Source: Nocardia miyunensis NBRC 108239 (lineage in GTDB: Bacteria; Actinomycetota; Actinomycetes; Mycobacteriales; Mycobacteriaceae). Taken from it: a stretch of 57,058 nt of DNA. The stretch covers positions 1 to 57,058 of the forward strand of contig NZ_BDBQ01000101.1 in NCBI RefSeq assembly GCF_001613065.1, in the 5' to 3' direction. The position numbers and the translations under genes are program-made. The notes below the pieces were generated by a model. That model was not told where the DNA came from. It made no database searches and saw only the letters and a list, made by a program, of their open reading frames with translations. This document shows positions 43,571 through 51,991 of this stretch, one piece after another (the stretch's first letter is position 1; each line of letters starts with the position of its first letter).

Positions 43571-44775
43571 TGACTGCGGCATCGTTGGAGCCGTTCACGT
43601 TCGATCCGTACGACTACCGGTTCCACGACGACCCGTACCCGACCTATGCGCGGCTGCGCGCCGATGCGCCGTTGTATCACAACCCGGATCTGGAATTCTG
43701 GGCGCTGTCGCGGCACGCGGACGTCATCACGGGATTCCGGGACAACGTGCGCCTGTCCAGCGCGATGGGGGTGTCGCTGGATCCGGCGGCGTGGGGGCCG
43801 CACGCGCACAAGACCATGTCGTTCCTGGCCATGGACGATCCGCGGCATGTGCGCATGCGCCGCCTGGTCTACAAGGGATTCACGCCCCGGCGCGTGACCG
43901 AGATGGACGCGCGCATCCGCGAGCTGACCCTCGAGCATCTCGAACCGGCGCTCGATCGCGGAAGTTTCGACTGGATCGAGGATTTCGCCGGGAAACTGCC
44001 CATGGACGTGATCTCCGAACTCATGGGCGTCCCCGCACCCGATCGCGCCGAGGTCCGGCGGCTCGCGGATCTGGTGGTGCATCGGGACGAGGGCGTACTC
44101 GATGTCCCCGTGCCCGCGATCGAGGCGGCGCTGTCGCTGATCGCCTACTACAGCGAGATGGTCGAGGCGCGGCGGTCGAATCCGTCCGACGACCTGACCT
44201 CCGCGCTGCTCGACGCCGAGATCGACGGTGACCGGCTCTCGGCCGAGGAGATCATCGGTTTCATGTTCCTGATGGTGGTCGCCGGGAACGAGACCACCAC
44301 CAAACTGCTCGGCAACGCGCTGTACTGGGCCGGGCGCAATCCGGCCGAATACGCGAAGGTTCAGGCCGAGCCCGATATGGTGCCGGACTGGGTGGAGGAG
44401 ACGCTGCGTTACGACACCTCGAGTCAGCTCGTGGCCCGAAGTGCCGCAACCGATATCGAGATGTACGGGCAGAGGATTCCCGAGGGCGCGAAGGTGCTGC
44501 TGCTCATCGGTTCGGCCAACCGCGACTCCGAGGTGTTCGACGACGGCGACACCTACCGCATCGACCGCGCCGACAAGGGCAATCTCGCGAGTTTCGGTGC
44601 GGGCGTGCACTTCTGCCTCGGCGCGCACCTGGCCCGCCTGGAGGCGACCATCGCACTGCGCGAATTCTCCGCGCGGGTGCGCCGGTACGGCCTGGCCGAG
44701 ACGGGAATCGAGCGGGTGCACTCCACCAATGTGCGCGGCTTCGCCCACCTGCCCATCCAGGTCGAGGTCTCCTGA
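43570..44775 (+). CDS. Cytochrome P450 (soluble bacterial type)
   Basis: 401 residues from the ATG at 43570; GTG at 43567 is an alternative. Motifs: I-helix VVAGNETTTKLL, ExxR in WVEETLRYD, heme loop SFGAGVHFCLGAHLA. Size and loop match actinobacterial class I P450s that need a ferredoxin and reductase; no complete partner is in the window. It heads a run with the SnoaL-like and TetR genes and is divergent from the aldehyde dehydrogenase. Confidence 0.92.
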   Translation: MTAASLEPFTFDPYDYRFHDDPYPTYARLRADAPLYHNPDLEFWALSRHADVITGFRDNVRLSSAMGVSLDPAAWGPHAHKTMSFLAMDDPRHVRMRRLVYKGFTPRRVTEMDARIRELTLEHLEPALDRGSFDWIEDFAGKLPMDVISELMGVPAPDRAEVRRLADLVVHRDEGVLDVPVPAIEAALSLIAYYSEMVEARRSNPSDDLTSALLDAEIDGDRLSAEEIIGFMFLMVVAGNETTTKLLGNALYWAGRNPAEYAKVQAEPDMVPDWVEETLRYDTSSQLVARSAATDIEMYGQRIPEGAKVLLLIGSANRDSEVFDDGDTYRIDRADKGNLASFGAGVHFCLGAHLARLEATIALREFSARVRRYGLAETGIERVHSTNVRGFAHLPIQVEVS

Positions 44776-44832
44776 GACGCCGACACCTTCGTCTACACAT
44801 TCATGATCTCCCCTCACGAAAGGTCCACTGCC

Positions 44833-45381
44833 GTGCCGAAATTCGATCGCGCCGAACTCGACGAGATGATCACCCGCTGGGAACAGGCCAACAAGGACTG
44901 CGAAGCCGCGGGCGACTGGCGTCCGCTGGCCGAGTACTACACCGAGGACGCGACTTACGGCTGGAACTACGGCCCCAAGCAGGAATTCATGGCGGTCGGC
45001 CGCCAGGAGATCCGCGATATCGCGATCGGGCTCGAGATGGACGGCCTCGAGGGCTGGACCTACCCGTATCAGGAATTCGTCGTCGACGATCGCAGCGGCA
45101 CCGTCATCGGCCTGTGGAAGCAGGTCGCCGACGCGACCCGGCCGGACGGCCGGCACTACTCGCCCGAGGGCATCGGCGGCAGCTGGTTCCGTTACGGCGG
45201 CAACTTCCAATGGTCTTGGCAGCGTGACTTTTTCGACTTCGGCAATGTCAGTGCGCTGTTCCTGGAGATGATCACCGCCAACGCGCTGTCGGATGGAATG
45301 CGCAAGCGCATCGAGCGCACCGGCTCGGGGCCGCTGCCGGGCTGGTACAAGATCGGTGAAGCGCCCGTTCCGCTGTGGTGA
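44833..45381 (+). CDS. SnoaL/NTF2-fold protein
   Basis: 182 residues from a GTG preceded by GAAAGG. The cone-shaped NTF2-like pattern is seen: WRPLAEYYTEDATYGWNYGP and GRQEIRDIAIGLEM, then VDDRSGTVIGLWKQV. Such proteins act as isomerases, cyclases or hydratases on steroid- or polyketide-like substrates. It lies 57 bases after the P450, probably in the same operon. Confidence 0.82.
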   Translation: MPKFDRAELDEMITRWEQANKDCEAAGDWRPLAEYYTEDATYGWNYGPKQEFMAVGRQEIRDIAIGLEMDGLEGWTYPYQEFVVDDRSGTVIGLWKQVADATRPDGRHYSPEGIGGSWFRYGGNFQWSWQRDFFDFGNVSALFLEMITANALSDGMRKRIERTGSGPLPGWYKIGEAPVPLW

Positions 45382-45386
45382 GCGCG

Positions 45387-45408
45387 TATACTCCAGACGC
45401 ATGTCCGA
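45387..45408 (+). promoter_or_regulatory. Leaderless promoter/operator of the TetR gene
   Basis: TATACT (45387-45392) is a near-perfect -10 box. It is followed by CCAGACGCATGTCCGA (45393-45408), with the TetR start codon ATG at 45401. Transcription would start at or next to the ATG, within the motif, so a bound repressor would block its own gene. Confidence 0.65.
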
Positions 45409-45976
45409 ACAAGTGTCCGCCAAACTGGAAGCCACACGTCGGCGTCTGACCGAGAAACAGGCCGACACCGTCGATCGCCTGACCGCGGCGGCGGTCGAGG
45501 TGCTGTCCCGGGAGGGGTATCCGGGGACGACCATCCGGCTGGTTGCAGCGGCGGCCGGGGTCGGCACGGCGACCGCGTATACCTATTTCTCCTCCAAGGA
45601 ACACCTGATCTCCGAGGTGTTCTGGCGGCGCCTGGCGGCCGCGCCGTCGGTGCGGGTGGAGGGTGCGGATCGGGTGGCCCACGTGGTCGCGGTGTTGCGC
45701 CAGGTCTCGATGCTGGTCGCCGACGAGCCCGCGCTGGCCGGCGCGGTGAGCAGCGCGCTGCTGGGCTCGGATCCCGATGTGAAGCATCTGCGGCTGTGTA
45801 TCGGTGGCGAGATCCGCAGGCGGTTGGGCGAGGCGCTGGGCTCGGGCGAACGCGAGACCATCGCCATTCTCGAAGTGCTCTACTCGGGTGCGCTGCTGCA
45901 CGGTGGCATAGGCCATTTGTCCTACGAGGAAGCCGCCGATCTGCTCGAGGCCTGCGCACGCCGGCTGCTCGGCTGA
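45401..45976 (+). CDS. TetR-family regulator of the P450 island (probable)
   Basis: 191 residues from the ATG at 45401, embedded in the shared motif. The HTH reads TIRLVAAAAGVGTATAYTYF then SSKEHLISEVFWRRL. It is flanked by the two P450 genes. Because the same motif lies upstream of both P450s and of its own gene, it is the best candidate for the protein that binds it; this is inference. Confidence 0.9.
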   Translation: MSEQVSAKLEATRRRLTEKQADTVDRLTAAAVEVLSREGYPGTTIRLVAAAAGVGTATAYTYFSSKEHLISEVFWRRLAAAPSVRVEGADRVAHVVAVLRQVSMLVADEPALAGAVSSALLGSDPDVKHLRLCIGGEIRRRLGEALGSGERETIAILEVLYSGALLHGGIGHLSYEEAADLLEACARRLLG

Positions 45977-46093
45977 TCCGAACGAGGAAAGAGCCGACGC
46001 GGCGCCCGACCGCATCCGGACGGGCACCGCGTTCTTCTGTGTCCGCATCGGAATCGGTCCGGATCCAACCTTGTCGTGGAGTGGTTTCCGTAG

Positions 46094-46129
46094 TAGCGTC
46101 CAGACACATGTCCATCATATGTCTGGACA
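46094..46129 (+). promoter_or_regulatory. Leaderless promoter/operator upstream of the CYP125-like gene
   Basis: TAGCGT (46094-46099) is followed by CCAGACACATGTCC (46100-46113), identical to the copy at 43482. The palindrome TGTCTGGACA (46120-46129) follows. The site lies 103-138 bases upstream of the P450 start. Confidence 0.6.
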
Positions 46130-46155
46130 AGCTTTCCTACCGCCCTCGGCGGTGA
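46108..46155 (+). CDS. 15-residue leader ORF
   Basis: It starts at the ATG inside the motif and reads MSIICLDKLSYRPRR. Unlike the leader at 43490 it is not coupled to the P450, which starts 77 bases later. May be an accidental consequence of the ATG in the operator. Confidence 0.3.
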   Translation: MSIICLDKLSYRPRR

Positions 46156-46231
46156 AGATCAACGCCCGGCGGCGGATGCCGACGCGGGCGCATTCCGGTC
46201 CACGACGACGTCGACCCTCCAGGAGGCAGCA

Positions 46232-47476
46232 GTGTCCGCGCCCTCGCTACCCGCGGGATTCGATTTCACCGATCCCGCACTGTGGGAGACCCGAAATCCG
46301 GTCCAGGAGTTCGCCGAACTCCGCCGCACCGCGCCCGTGTGGTGGAATGCCCAATCCGACGAACAGTCCGGCGGTTTCCACGACGGCGGGTACTGGGTGG
46401 TGAGCCGGCACGAGGACATCAAGGAGGTCTCCCGCAAACCCGAGCTGTTCTCCTCCCAGGACAAGGGCGCGATCATCCGGCTGCCCGGTGTGGTCACCGC
46501 CGAGCAGATCGAGGTGACCCGCGCGCTGCTGGTCAACATGGACCCGCCCAAGCACACCAAGGTCCGCCGGATCGTCTCCAAGGGATTCACCCCGCGCGCG
46601 GTGGAGGCGCTGCGCGCCGCACTGGCCGAGCGGGCCACGCAGATCGTGCAGGCGGCCAAGCAGCAGGGCAGCGGGGACTTCGTCGAACAGGTCGCCTGCG
46701 AGCTGCCGTTGCAGGCCATCGCCGAGTTGCTCGGCGTGCCGCAGGAGGATCGCGGCAAGCTGTTCGCGTGGTCCAATCAGATGCTCAATTACGACGATCC
46801 GGAATACGGCGACACCAGCACCACCGATTCCGCGGCCAACGCCTCGATGGAAATCCTGGGCTACTCCTGGAACATGGCCGAGCAGCGGCGTGCGAACGCC
46901 CTGGACGATATCGTGAGCCAGCTCGTGCACGCCGACGTCGACGGTGAGGCCCTGGCTTCGGAAGAATTCGGTTTCTTCGTCATCCTGCTGGCGGTGGCGG
47001 GCAACGAGACCACCCGCAACGCCATCACGCACGGGATGAAGGCGTTTGTCGACAACCCTGACCAGTGGGAGCTGTACAAGAAAGAGCGCCCGCGCACCGC
47101 ACCCGACGAGATCGTCCGGTGGGCCACGCCGGTGACGGTATTCCAGCGCACCGCCACCGAGGACACCGAACTCGGCGGCCAGCTGATCCGCAAGGGGCAG
47201 CGCGTCGGATTGTTCTACGGCTCAGCCAATTTCGACTCCGACGCGTTCGACGAGCCGTTCCGCTTCGACATCCTGCGCGACCCCAATCCGCATCTGGCCT
47301 TCGGCGGCACCGGACCGCACTACTGCGTCGGCGCGAACCTGGCCCGCCTGGAGATCGACCTGATGTTCAACGCGCTCGCGGACATCATGCCGGACCTGAG
47401 TCAGATCGCCGAGCCCGAGCGGCTGCGCTCGGGCTGGATCAACGGCATCAAGCACTGGGAAGTCAAGTACGCATGA
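46232..47476 (+). CDS. Cytochrome P450, CYP125/CYP142-like (steroid side-chain hydroxylase type)
   Basis: 414 residues from a GTG preceded by CCAGGAGG. I-helix AVAGNETTRNAITHG, ExxR in DEIVRWATPV, heme loop AFGGTGPHYCVGANLARLE. The C-terminus ERLRSGWINGIKHWEVKYA is nearly diagnostic of the CYP125 group, which oxidises the terminal methyl of cholesterol-type side chains in mycobacteria and rhodococci. CYP125A1 of M. tuberculosis is a little longer. The nearby 20-beta-HSD-like SDR, KstR-type box and mce operon support a steroid or sterol-like substrate. Confidence 0.85.
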   Translation: MSAPSLPAGFDFTDPALWETRNPVQEFAELRRTAPVWWNAQSDEQSGGFHDGGYWVVSRHEDIKEVSRKPELFSSQDKGAIIRLPGVVTAEQIEVTRALLVNMDPPKHTKVRRIVSKGFTPRAVEALRAALAERATQIVQAAKQQGSGDFVEQVACELPLQAIAELLGVPQEDRGKLFAWSNQMLNYDDPEYGDTSTTDSAANASMEILGYSWNMAEQRRANALDDIVSQLVHADVDGEALASEEFGFFVILLAVAGNETTRNAITHGMKAFVDNPDQWELYKKERPRTAPDEIVRWATPVTVFQRTATEDTELGGQLIRKGQRVGLFYGSANFDSDAFDEPFRFDILRDPNPHLAFGGTGPHYCVGANLARLEIDLMFNALADIMPDLSQIAEPERLRSGWINGIKHWEVKYA

Positions 47477-47486
47477 GCGACGACGA

Positions 47487-47525
47487 AAACGGGGCCCGAG
47501 CGAGAATTTCGCTCGGGCCCCGTTT
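47487..47525. terminator. Bidirectional intrinsic terminator, perfect 17-bp stem
   Basis: AAACGGGGCCCGAGCGA (47487-47503) pairs perfectly with TCGCTCGGGCCCCGTTT (47509-47525) around a 5-base loop. It lies between the convergent CYP125-like gene and the metallo-hydrolase gene. A-run and T-run at the stem ends fit termination from both sides. Confidence 0.88.
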
Positions 47526-47560
47526 CGTTGTATGCGAGATACGTTGTGGCGGTGCGCAAA

Positions 47561-48193
47561 TCAGTGTCCGCGGGCGATCCACTCCGCCAGATGCGGGCTC
47601 TCGGCGCCCAATTCGGTCGAACCGCCGTGCCCGGTCCGCACGGTCGTCGACTCGGGCAGGGTGAACAGCTTGTCGCGGATGGAGCCGATGATGGTCGGGA
47701 AGTCGGAGAAGGACCGTCCCGTGGCTCCGGGCCCGCCCTGGAAGAGGGTGTCACCGCTGAACAACGTCTCCAGCTCGGGCGCCCACAGGCAGATCGAGCC
47801 AGGGGAGTGCCCGGGGGTGTGCACGACCTGGATATCGGTGCCCGCCACCGGAATTCGCTGTCCATCGGAGAGTGGGCCGAAATCCTGTTCGGGATACACC
47901 ACCCGCCACAGCATCTCGTCGCCGGGGTGCAGCAGGATCTGCGCGCCGGTCTCCTGCGAGAGCCGCTGGGCCGCGCCGATGTGGTCGTTGTGCCCGTGCG
48001 TGCACACGATGGCCCGCACGGTGCGATCGCCGACCGCCGCGAGGATCGGAGCCGGATCGTGCGCGGCGTCGACGATGACGACCTCGCTGTCGTCCCCGAC
48101 GATCCAGATGTTGTTCTCGACGTCCCAGCTGCCCCCGTCCAGCTCGAAAGTGCCTGCGGTGACGACCTTTTGGATGCGCGCGCCGGAACTCAC
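47561..48193 (-). CDS. Metallo-beta-lactamase-fold hydrolase linked to mscR
   Basis: 210 residues. Metal motifs are intact: CTHGHNDHIGA, VVHTPGHSPGSI, LFSGDTLFQGG and TGHGGST. Its ATG overlaps the mscR stop by 4 bases. The same gene pair (Rv2259-Rv2260) occurs in M. tuberculosis. It may hydrolyse S-formylmycothiol or another thioester from the formaldehyde route (inference from context). Confidence 0.9.
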   Translation of the reverse strand: MSSGARIQKVVTAGTFELDGGSWDVENNIWIVGDDSEVVIVDAAHDPAPILAAVGDRTVRAIVCTHGHNDHIGAAQRLSQETGAQILLHPGDEMLWRVVYPEQDFGPLSDGQRIPVAGTDIQVVHTPGHSPGSICLWAPELETLFSGDTLFQGGPGATGRSFSDFPTIIGSIRDKLFTLPESTTVRTGHGGSTELGAESPHLAEWIARGH

Positions 48194-49275
48194 AGCATGA
48201 CCACCGAGCGCAGCACCTTACCGGACTTCATGGTGGTGAAGGCCGCCTCGACCGCGTCCAGGCCGACCCGCTCGGAGACGAACGCCTCCAGCGGCAGGCG
48301 GCCCTGCCGGTACAGTTCGATCAGCGTCGGGAAATCGCGTTCGGGCAGGCAGTCGCCGTACCAGGAGGACTTCAGCGAGCCGCCGTGCGAGAAGAAGTCC
48401 AGCAGTGGCATCTCGAGTTGCATATCGGGGGTCGGCACGCCCACCAGAACCACGGTCCCGGCCAGGTCGCGGGCGTAGAACGCCTGCTTCCAGGTCTCCG
48501 GCCGCCCGACCGCGTCGATCACCACGTCCGCGCCGAAACCTCCGGTGAGCTCCTGAATTCGCTCGACCGCGTCCTCCGTGGCCGCGGCCACGGTGTGCGT
48601 CGCGCCGAGCTGGACGGCGGTGCTCAGCTTGGCCTTGTCGCGGTCGACGGCGATGATCGTGGTCGCGCCCGCGAGGCGTGCGCCCGCGATGGCCGCCGCG
48701 CCGACGCCGCCGCAGCCGATGACGGCCACGCTGTCGCCGCGCCCGACGTTGCCGGTGTTCATCGCCGCGCCGAGGCCCGCCATGACACCGCAGCCGAGCA
48801 GACCCGCGACGGCGGGATCGGTCGCGGAATCCACTACGGTGCACTGGCCTTCGTGCACCAGGGTCTTGTCGGCGAACGCGCCGATACCCAGTGCCGGGGT
48901 GAGTTCGGTGCCGTCGGTGAGCGTCATCTTCTGCTCGGCATTGAAGGTGTCGAAGCAGTACCAGGGACGGCCGCGGCGGCACGCGCGGCAGCGACCGCAC
49001 ACCGCACGCCAGTTCAGGATGACGAAATCGCCGAGCTCGACGTGGGTGACCTCGTCGCCGACGCGCTCCACGATCCCCGCGGCCTCATGGCCGAGCAGGA
49101 ACGGGAACTCGTCGTTGATACCGCCCTCCCGATAGGTCAGATCCGTATGGCAGACGCCGCACGCCTGCACGCGCACGACTACCTCGTGCGGTCCGGGGTC
49201 GGGTATGACGATATCCACCAGTTCTACTGGCGCTCCGGTTGAGCGTGCGATGACACCGCGTACGGTCTCGGTCAT
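48190..49275 (-). CDS. mscR: S-(hydroxymethyl)mycothiol dehydrogenase (mycothiol-dependent formaldehyde dehydrogenase)
   Basis: 361 residues from the ATG at 49275, after AAAGGTGG; this equals the length of the mycobacterial enzyme. Zinc MDR motifs: catalytic ACGVCHTDLTYREG and LLGHEAAGIVE; structural-zinc Cys in CGRCRACRRGRPWYC; Rossmann VIGCGGVGAAAI. It oxidises the adduct of formaldehyde and mycothiol, and may also reduce S-nitrosomycothiol. P450 oxidative demethylation releases formaldehyde, which gives a reason for its place here. Confidence 0.9.
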   Translation of the reverse strand: MTETVRGVIARSTGAPVELVDIVIPDPGPHEVVVRVQACGVCHTDLTYREGGINDEFPFLLGHEAAGIVERVGDEVTHVELGDFVILNWRAVCGRCRACRRGRPWYCFDTFNAEQKMTLTDGTELTPALGIGAFADKTLVHEGQCTVVDSATDPAVAGLLGCGVMAGLGAAMNTGNVGRGDSVAVIGCGGVGAAAIAGARLAGATTIIAVDRDKAKLSTAVQLGATHTVAAATEDAVERIQELTGGFGADVVIDAVGRPETWKQAFYARDLAGTVVLVGVPTPDMQLEMPLLDFFSHGGSLKSSWYGDCLPERDFPTLIELYRQGRLPLEAFVSERVGLDAVEAAFTTMKSGKVLRSVVML

Positions 49276-49350
49276 CGTCACCACCTTTCCCATGCTGTGA
49301 GAGCGGAATCGGGTACCGCGAAGGTCATCGTAGTCTCCGGCGCGGCGCGC

Positions 49351-50088
49351 TCAGACCTTGTGTGGAACCGCGGTGACCAGGCCACCGTCGACGACGAACT
49401 CCGAACCCGTGGCATAGGAGGACTCGTCGCTGGCCAGGAACAGCACGAAGGTGGCGACCTCCTCGGGCTGCGCGGGGCGGCCCAGCGGGATGGTCACCAG
49501 ATCGTCGGGGATGTTCTCGGTCATCGGCGTCCGGATCAGGCCGGGGTGCAGGGAGTTCACCCGGATCTTGTGCGGAGCCAGCTCGAGCGCCGCGGATTTC
49601 GCCAGACCGCGCACGCCCCACTTCGAGGCGACGTAGCCGTGCGCCCAGGGCGCGCCGCGCAGACCCTCGATGGAGGAGACATTGACGATGGATCCGCCGC
49701 CCGCGGCGATCATCGGCTCGACAACCGCGCGCATACCCAGGAACGTGCCGGTCAGGTTCACATCCAGGATGCGTCGCCACTTATCGATGTCGAACTTCTG
49801 CAGCGGACCGCCGTTGACGATCCCGGCATTGTTCACCAGCACGTTCAGCAGGCCGAACTCCTGCTGCGCGAGCGCGACCGCGGCCTCCCACGCGTCGGGA
49901 TCGGCCACGTCGAGGTGGACGAAACGTGCTGCCGCGCCGAGTGATTCGGCCAGGGCCTTACCTTCGTCGTCGAGGATGTCGCCGATGACGACGCGCGCTC
50001 CCTCGGCCACCAACAATCGCGCGTGCGCCGCGCCCATTCCTCGAGCGCCGCCGCTGATGAGTGCAACTTTGCCGTCTACACGTCCCAT
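49351..50088 (-). CDS. SDR, 20-beta-hydroxysteroid dehydrogenase-like (FabG3 group)
   Basis: 245 residues from the ATG at 50088; upstream codons begin with TTG and are ignored. The sequence GKVALISGGARGMGAAHARL, VNNAGIV, VNVSSIEGLRG, YVASKWG and LHPGLIRTPMT is very close to mycobacterial FabG3 (Rv2002), a 20-beta-hydroxysteroid dehydrogenase. It would interconvert a keto and hydroxyl group on a steroid-like molecule with NAD(H). An exact KstR-type box lies 24 bases upstream. Divergent from the reductase at 50205. Confidence 0.88.
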   Translation of the reverse strand: MGRVDGKVALISGGARGMGAAHARLLVAEGARVVIGDILDDEGKALAESLGAAARFVHLDVADPDAWEAAVALAQQEFGLLNVLVNNAGIVNGGPLQKFDIDKWRRILDVNLTGTFLGMRAVVEPMIAAGGGSIVNVSSIEGLRGAPWAHGYVASKWGVRGLAKSAALELAPHKIRVNSLHPGLIRTPMTENIPDDLVTIPLGRPAQPEEVATFVLFLASDESSYATGSEFVVDGGLVTAVPHKV

Positions 50089-50111
50089 GGCGGCCACGCT
50101 AACATACAAAT

Positions 50112-50138
50112 TGGAACCTGTTCCAGACTACTGTCCGG
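50112..50138. promoter_or_regulatory. KstR-type box plus island motif between divergent genes
   Basis: TGGAACCTGTTCCA (50112-50125) fits the published KstR consensus TNNAACNNGTTNNA at every defined base. It overlaps CCAGACTACTGTCCGG (50123-50138), a fifth variant of the island motif. Both lie between the 20-beta-HSD-like SDR and the DapB-like reductase. Confidence 0.6.
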
Positions 50139-50204
50139 AAAACTGATCGGACTCTGGCCAGCGGTGTAGCCACCCCGCGGCCACCTGCCCCTGAGGAGAG
50201 ATAC

Positions 50205-51281
50205 ATGCCCATCCGCGTCGCTCACATCGGTACCGGCAACGTCGGCCGGCTCGCCCTGGCCGGACTGATCGAGAGTCCACACTACGAGCTGACCGGGGTG
50301 TGGGTGTCCACGCCGGAGAAGGTGGGCAAGGACGCCGGAACCCTTGCCGGACTGGATGTCTCGACCGGAGTCAGCGCGGTCGACTCGATCGACGCCCTGC
50401 TGGCCACCGAACCCGAATGCGTCGTGTACTGCGCGATGGGCGATACCCGGATCCAAGAGGCGATCGCGGACTGCTGCAAGATCCTGTCCGCGGGCGTGAA
50501 CATCGTCGGTTCCGCGCCCGGACTGTTGATGTATCCGTGGCAGGTGCTGCCGGGCAAGTACATCGACCCGGTGCAGGCGGCGGCCAAGGAGGGGAACGTC
50601 AGCCTGTTCGTCACCGGCGTCGATCCGGGATTCGCGAACGATCTGCTGCCGCTGGCCCTTGCGGGCACCTGCCAGACCGTGGAACAGGTGCGCTGTTCGG
50701 AGATCGCCGACTACGCCACCTACGACGGGGCGATCGTCATGTTCGACGTGATGGGCTTCGGCAAACCGCTGGACGAGGTGCCGATGCTGCTGCAACCCGG
50801 TGTGCTGAGCGTCGCGTGGGGGCCGGCGATCCGGCAGCTGGCGGCGGGCCTGGGCGTCGAGATCGATTCCATCACAGAGGAATACGAGCGGATCCCCGCG
50901 CCCGAGGCGTTCGATGTCGCGGCCGGGCGGATTCCGGAGGGCGGCCTGGCGGCGCTGCGTTTCCGGGTGCGCGGGATGGTCGGTGACGCACCGGTCATCG
51001 TCGTCGAGCACATCACCCGGTTGCGCGAGGACCTGTGCCCGGACTGGCCGCAGCCGGCCCAGGCGGGCGGGTCCTACCGGGTCGAAATCGCCGGTGAGCC
51101 GAACTATCTCGTGGACATCTGCCCGACCAGCCGCAAGGGCGACCACAACCACGCCGCGATCGTCGCGGCCGCCGGACGCATCGTGAACGCGATTCCGGCG
51201 GTCGTGGCGGCCGAACCGGGCATCCGCACGACGCTCGATCTGCCGCTGATCGGCCGGCCCGGCGTCATCGCACGCCGCTGA
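50205..51281 (+). CDS. Dihydrodipicolinate-reductase-like NAD(P)-binding protein
   Basis: 358 residues, preceded by GAGGAGAG. The N-terminal Rossmann motif is VAHIGTGNVGRLALAGLI; the middle has FVTGVDPGFANDLLPLAL, a motif of the DapB-like family found widely in mycobacteria and rhodococci. The reaction is unknown; homologues are often beside steroid- or lipid-degradation genes. It shares a regulatory gap with the SDR. Confidence 0.8.
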   Translation: MPIRVAHIGTGNVGRLALAGLIESPHYELTGVWVSTPEKVGKDAGTLAGLDVSTGVSAVDSIDALLATEPECVVYCAMGDTRIQEAIADCCKILSAGVNIVGSAPGLLMYPWQVLPGKYIDPVQAAAKEGNVSLFVTGVDPGFANDLLPLALAGTCQTVEQVRCSEIADYATYDGAIVMFDVMGFGKPLDEVPMLLQPGVLSVAWGPAIRQLAAGLGVEIDSITEEYERIPAPEAFDVAAGRIPEGGLAALRFRVRGMVGDAPVIVVEHITRLREDLCPDWPQPAQAGGSYRVEIAGEPNYLVDICPTSRKGDHNHAAIVAAAGRIVNAIPAVVAAEPGIRTTLDLPLIGRPGVIARR

Positions 51282-51344
51282 GCCGTACGGCCGTACGGCG
51301 GTGGCGCGCCCGCCAGCCCTGGGCGCACCACCGCGGTACGGCCG

Positions 51345-51947
51345 TCACTTGGTGGGCAGCGCGTTCTCCAGGCCGCCCACATCGGTGATCTTCCAGCCGG
51401 AATCGCGATCGATCGTCAGCGAGTAGGTCACCGTGGTCTGTGCGCCGTCTGAGGTCTGCGCACTGGTCGAATTGACGTTGAGGTAGGCGTTCACCTTGTA
51501 GATCCCGCCGGATTCGGAGGTCACCGACGCGGACAGCGGCGCGGCCTTGGAGGTCCACTGCAACGGCAGCAGGATCTGCTCCAATTGCGGTGCGGTGGCG
51601 TCGAATTTGGCCGACAGCTGCGGGCTCGTACCGTCCTTCAGCCGCCCGATCCACCCCTTGACGTCGTGGTAGTCGATGGTGGACGCGCCGACCGCGTACT
51701 TCGAGGCGATGTTCTCGGCGTGTTCGTCATCGGCCGCGCGGGCATTGGTGTCCGAGATGGTCGAGCGCGCCGAGAAGTACAGCCACCCGAACACGATCGC
51801 CACGACCAGCAGGGCGACGATCACCGATGTGGTCAGCACGGTCGACAATCGGATGGCCAGGGTGCGGGGCTCCCGAGGTTCGGCGGGCTCCTTCTTCGCG
51901 TCGGCCGGAACCGTCTCGTCGATCTTGTCGTCTGTCGCGGTGCCCAT
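51345..51947 (-). CDS. Mce-associated membrane protein
   Basis: 200 residues. A charged N-terminus is followed by one transmembrane helix (VLTTSVIVALLVVAIVFGWL) and an outside SnoaL-like domain with GGIYKVNAYLNVNSTSAQ. This layout is that of Mam proteins, which stabilise or assist Mce transporters. It follows mceF by 44 bases and closes the operon on this side. Confidence 0.9.
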   Translation of the reverse strand: MGTATDDKIDETVPADAKKEPAEPREPRTLAIRLSTVLTTSVIVALLVVAIVFGWLYFSARSTISDTNARAADDEHAENIASKYAVGASTIDYHDVKGWIGRLKDGTSPQLSAKFDATAPQLEQILLPLQWTSKAAPLSASVTSESGGIYKVNAYLNVNSTSAQTSDGAQTTVTYSLTIDRDSGWKITDVGGLENALPTK

Positions 51948-51991
51948 GGTGATCTCCTTCTGCCGGGCCGGCGTTGGTGATGTCCGGACGG

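Noticed and set aside
43498..45567. A 689-codon open frame on the minus strand
   Set aside because: It covers the P450, SnoaL and TetR genes in antisense. Its composition is typical of a shadow frame and no domain pattern is visible, while all three opposing genes have clear motifs.
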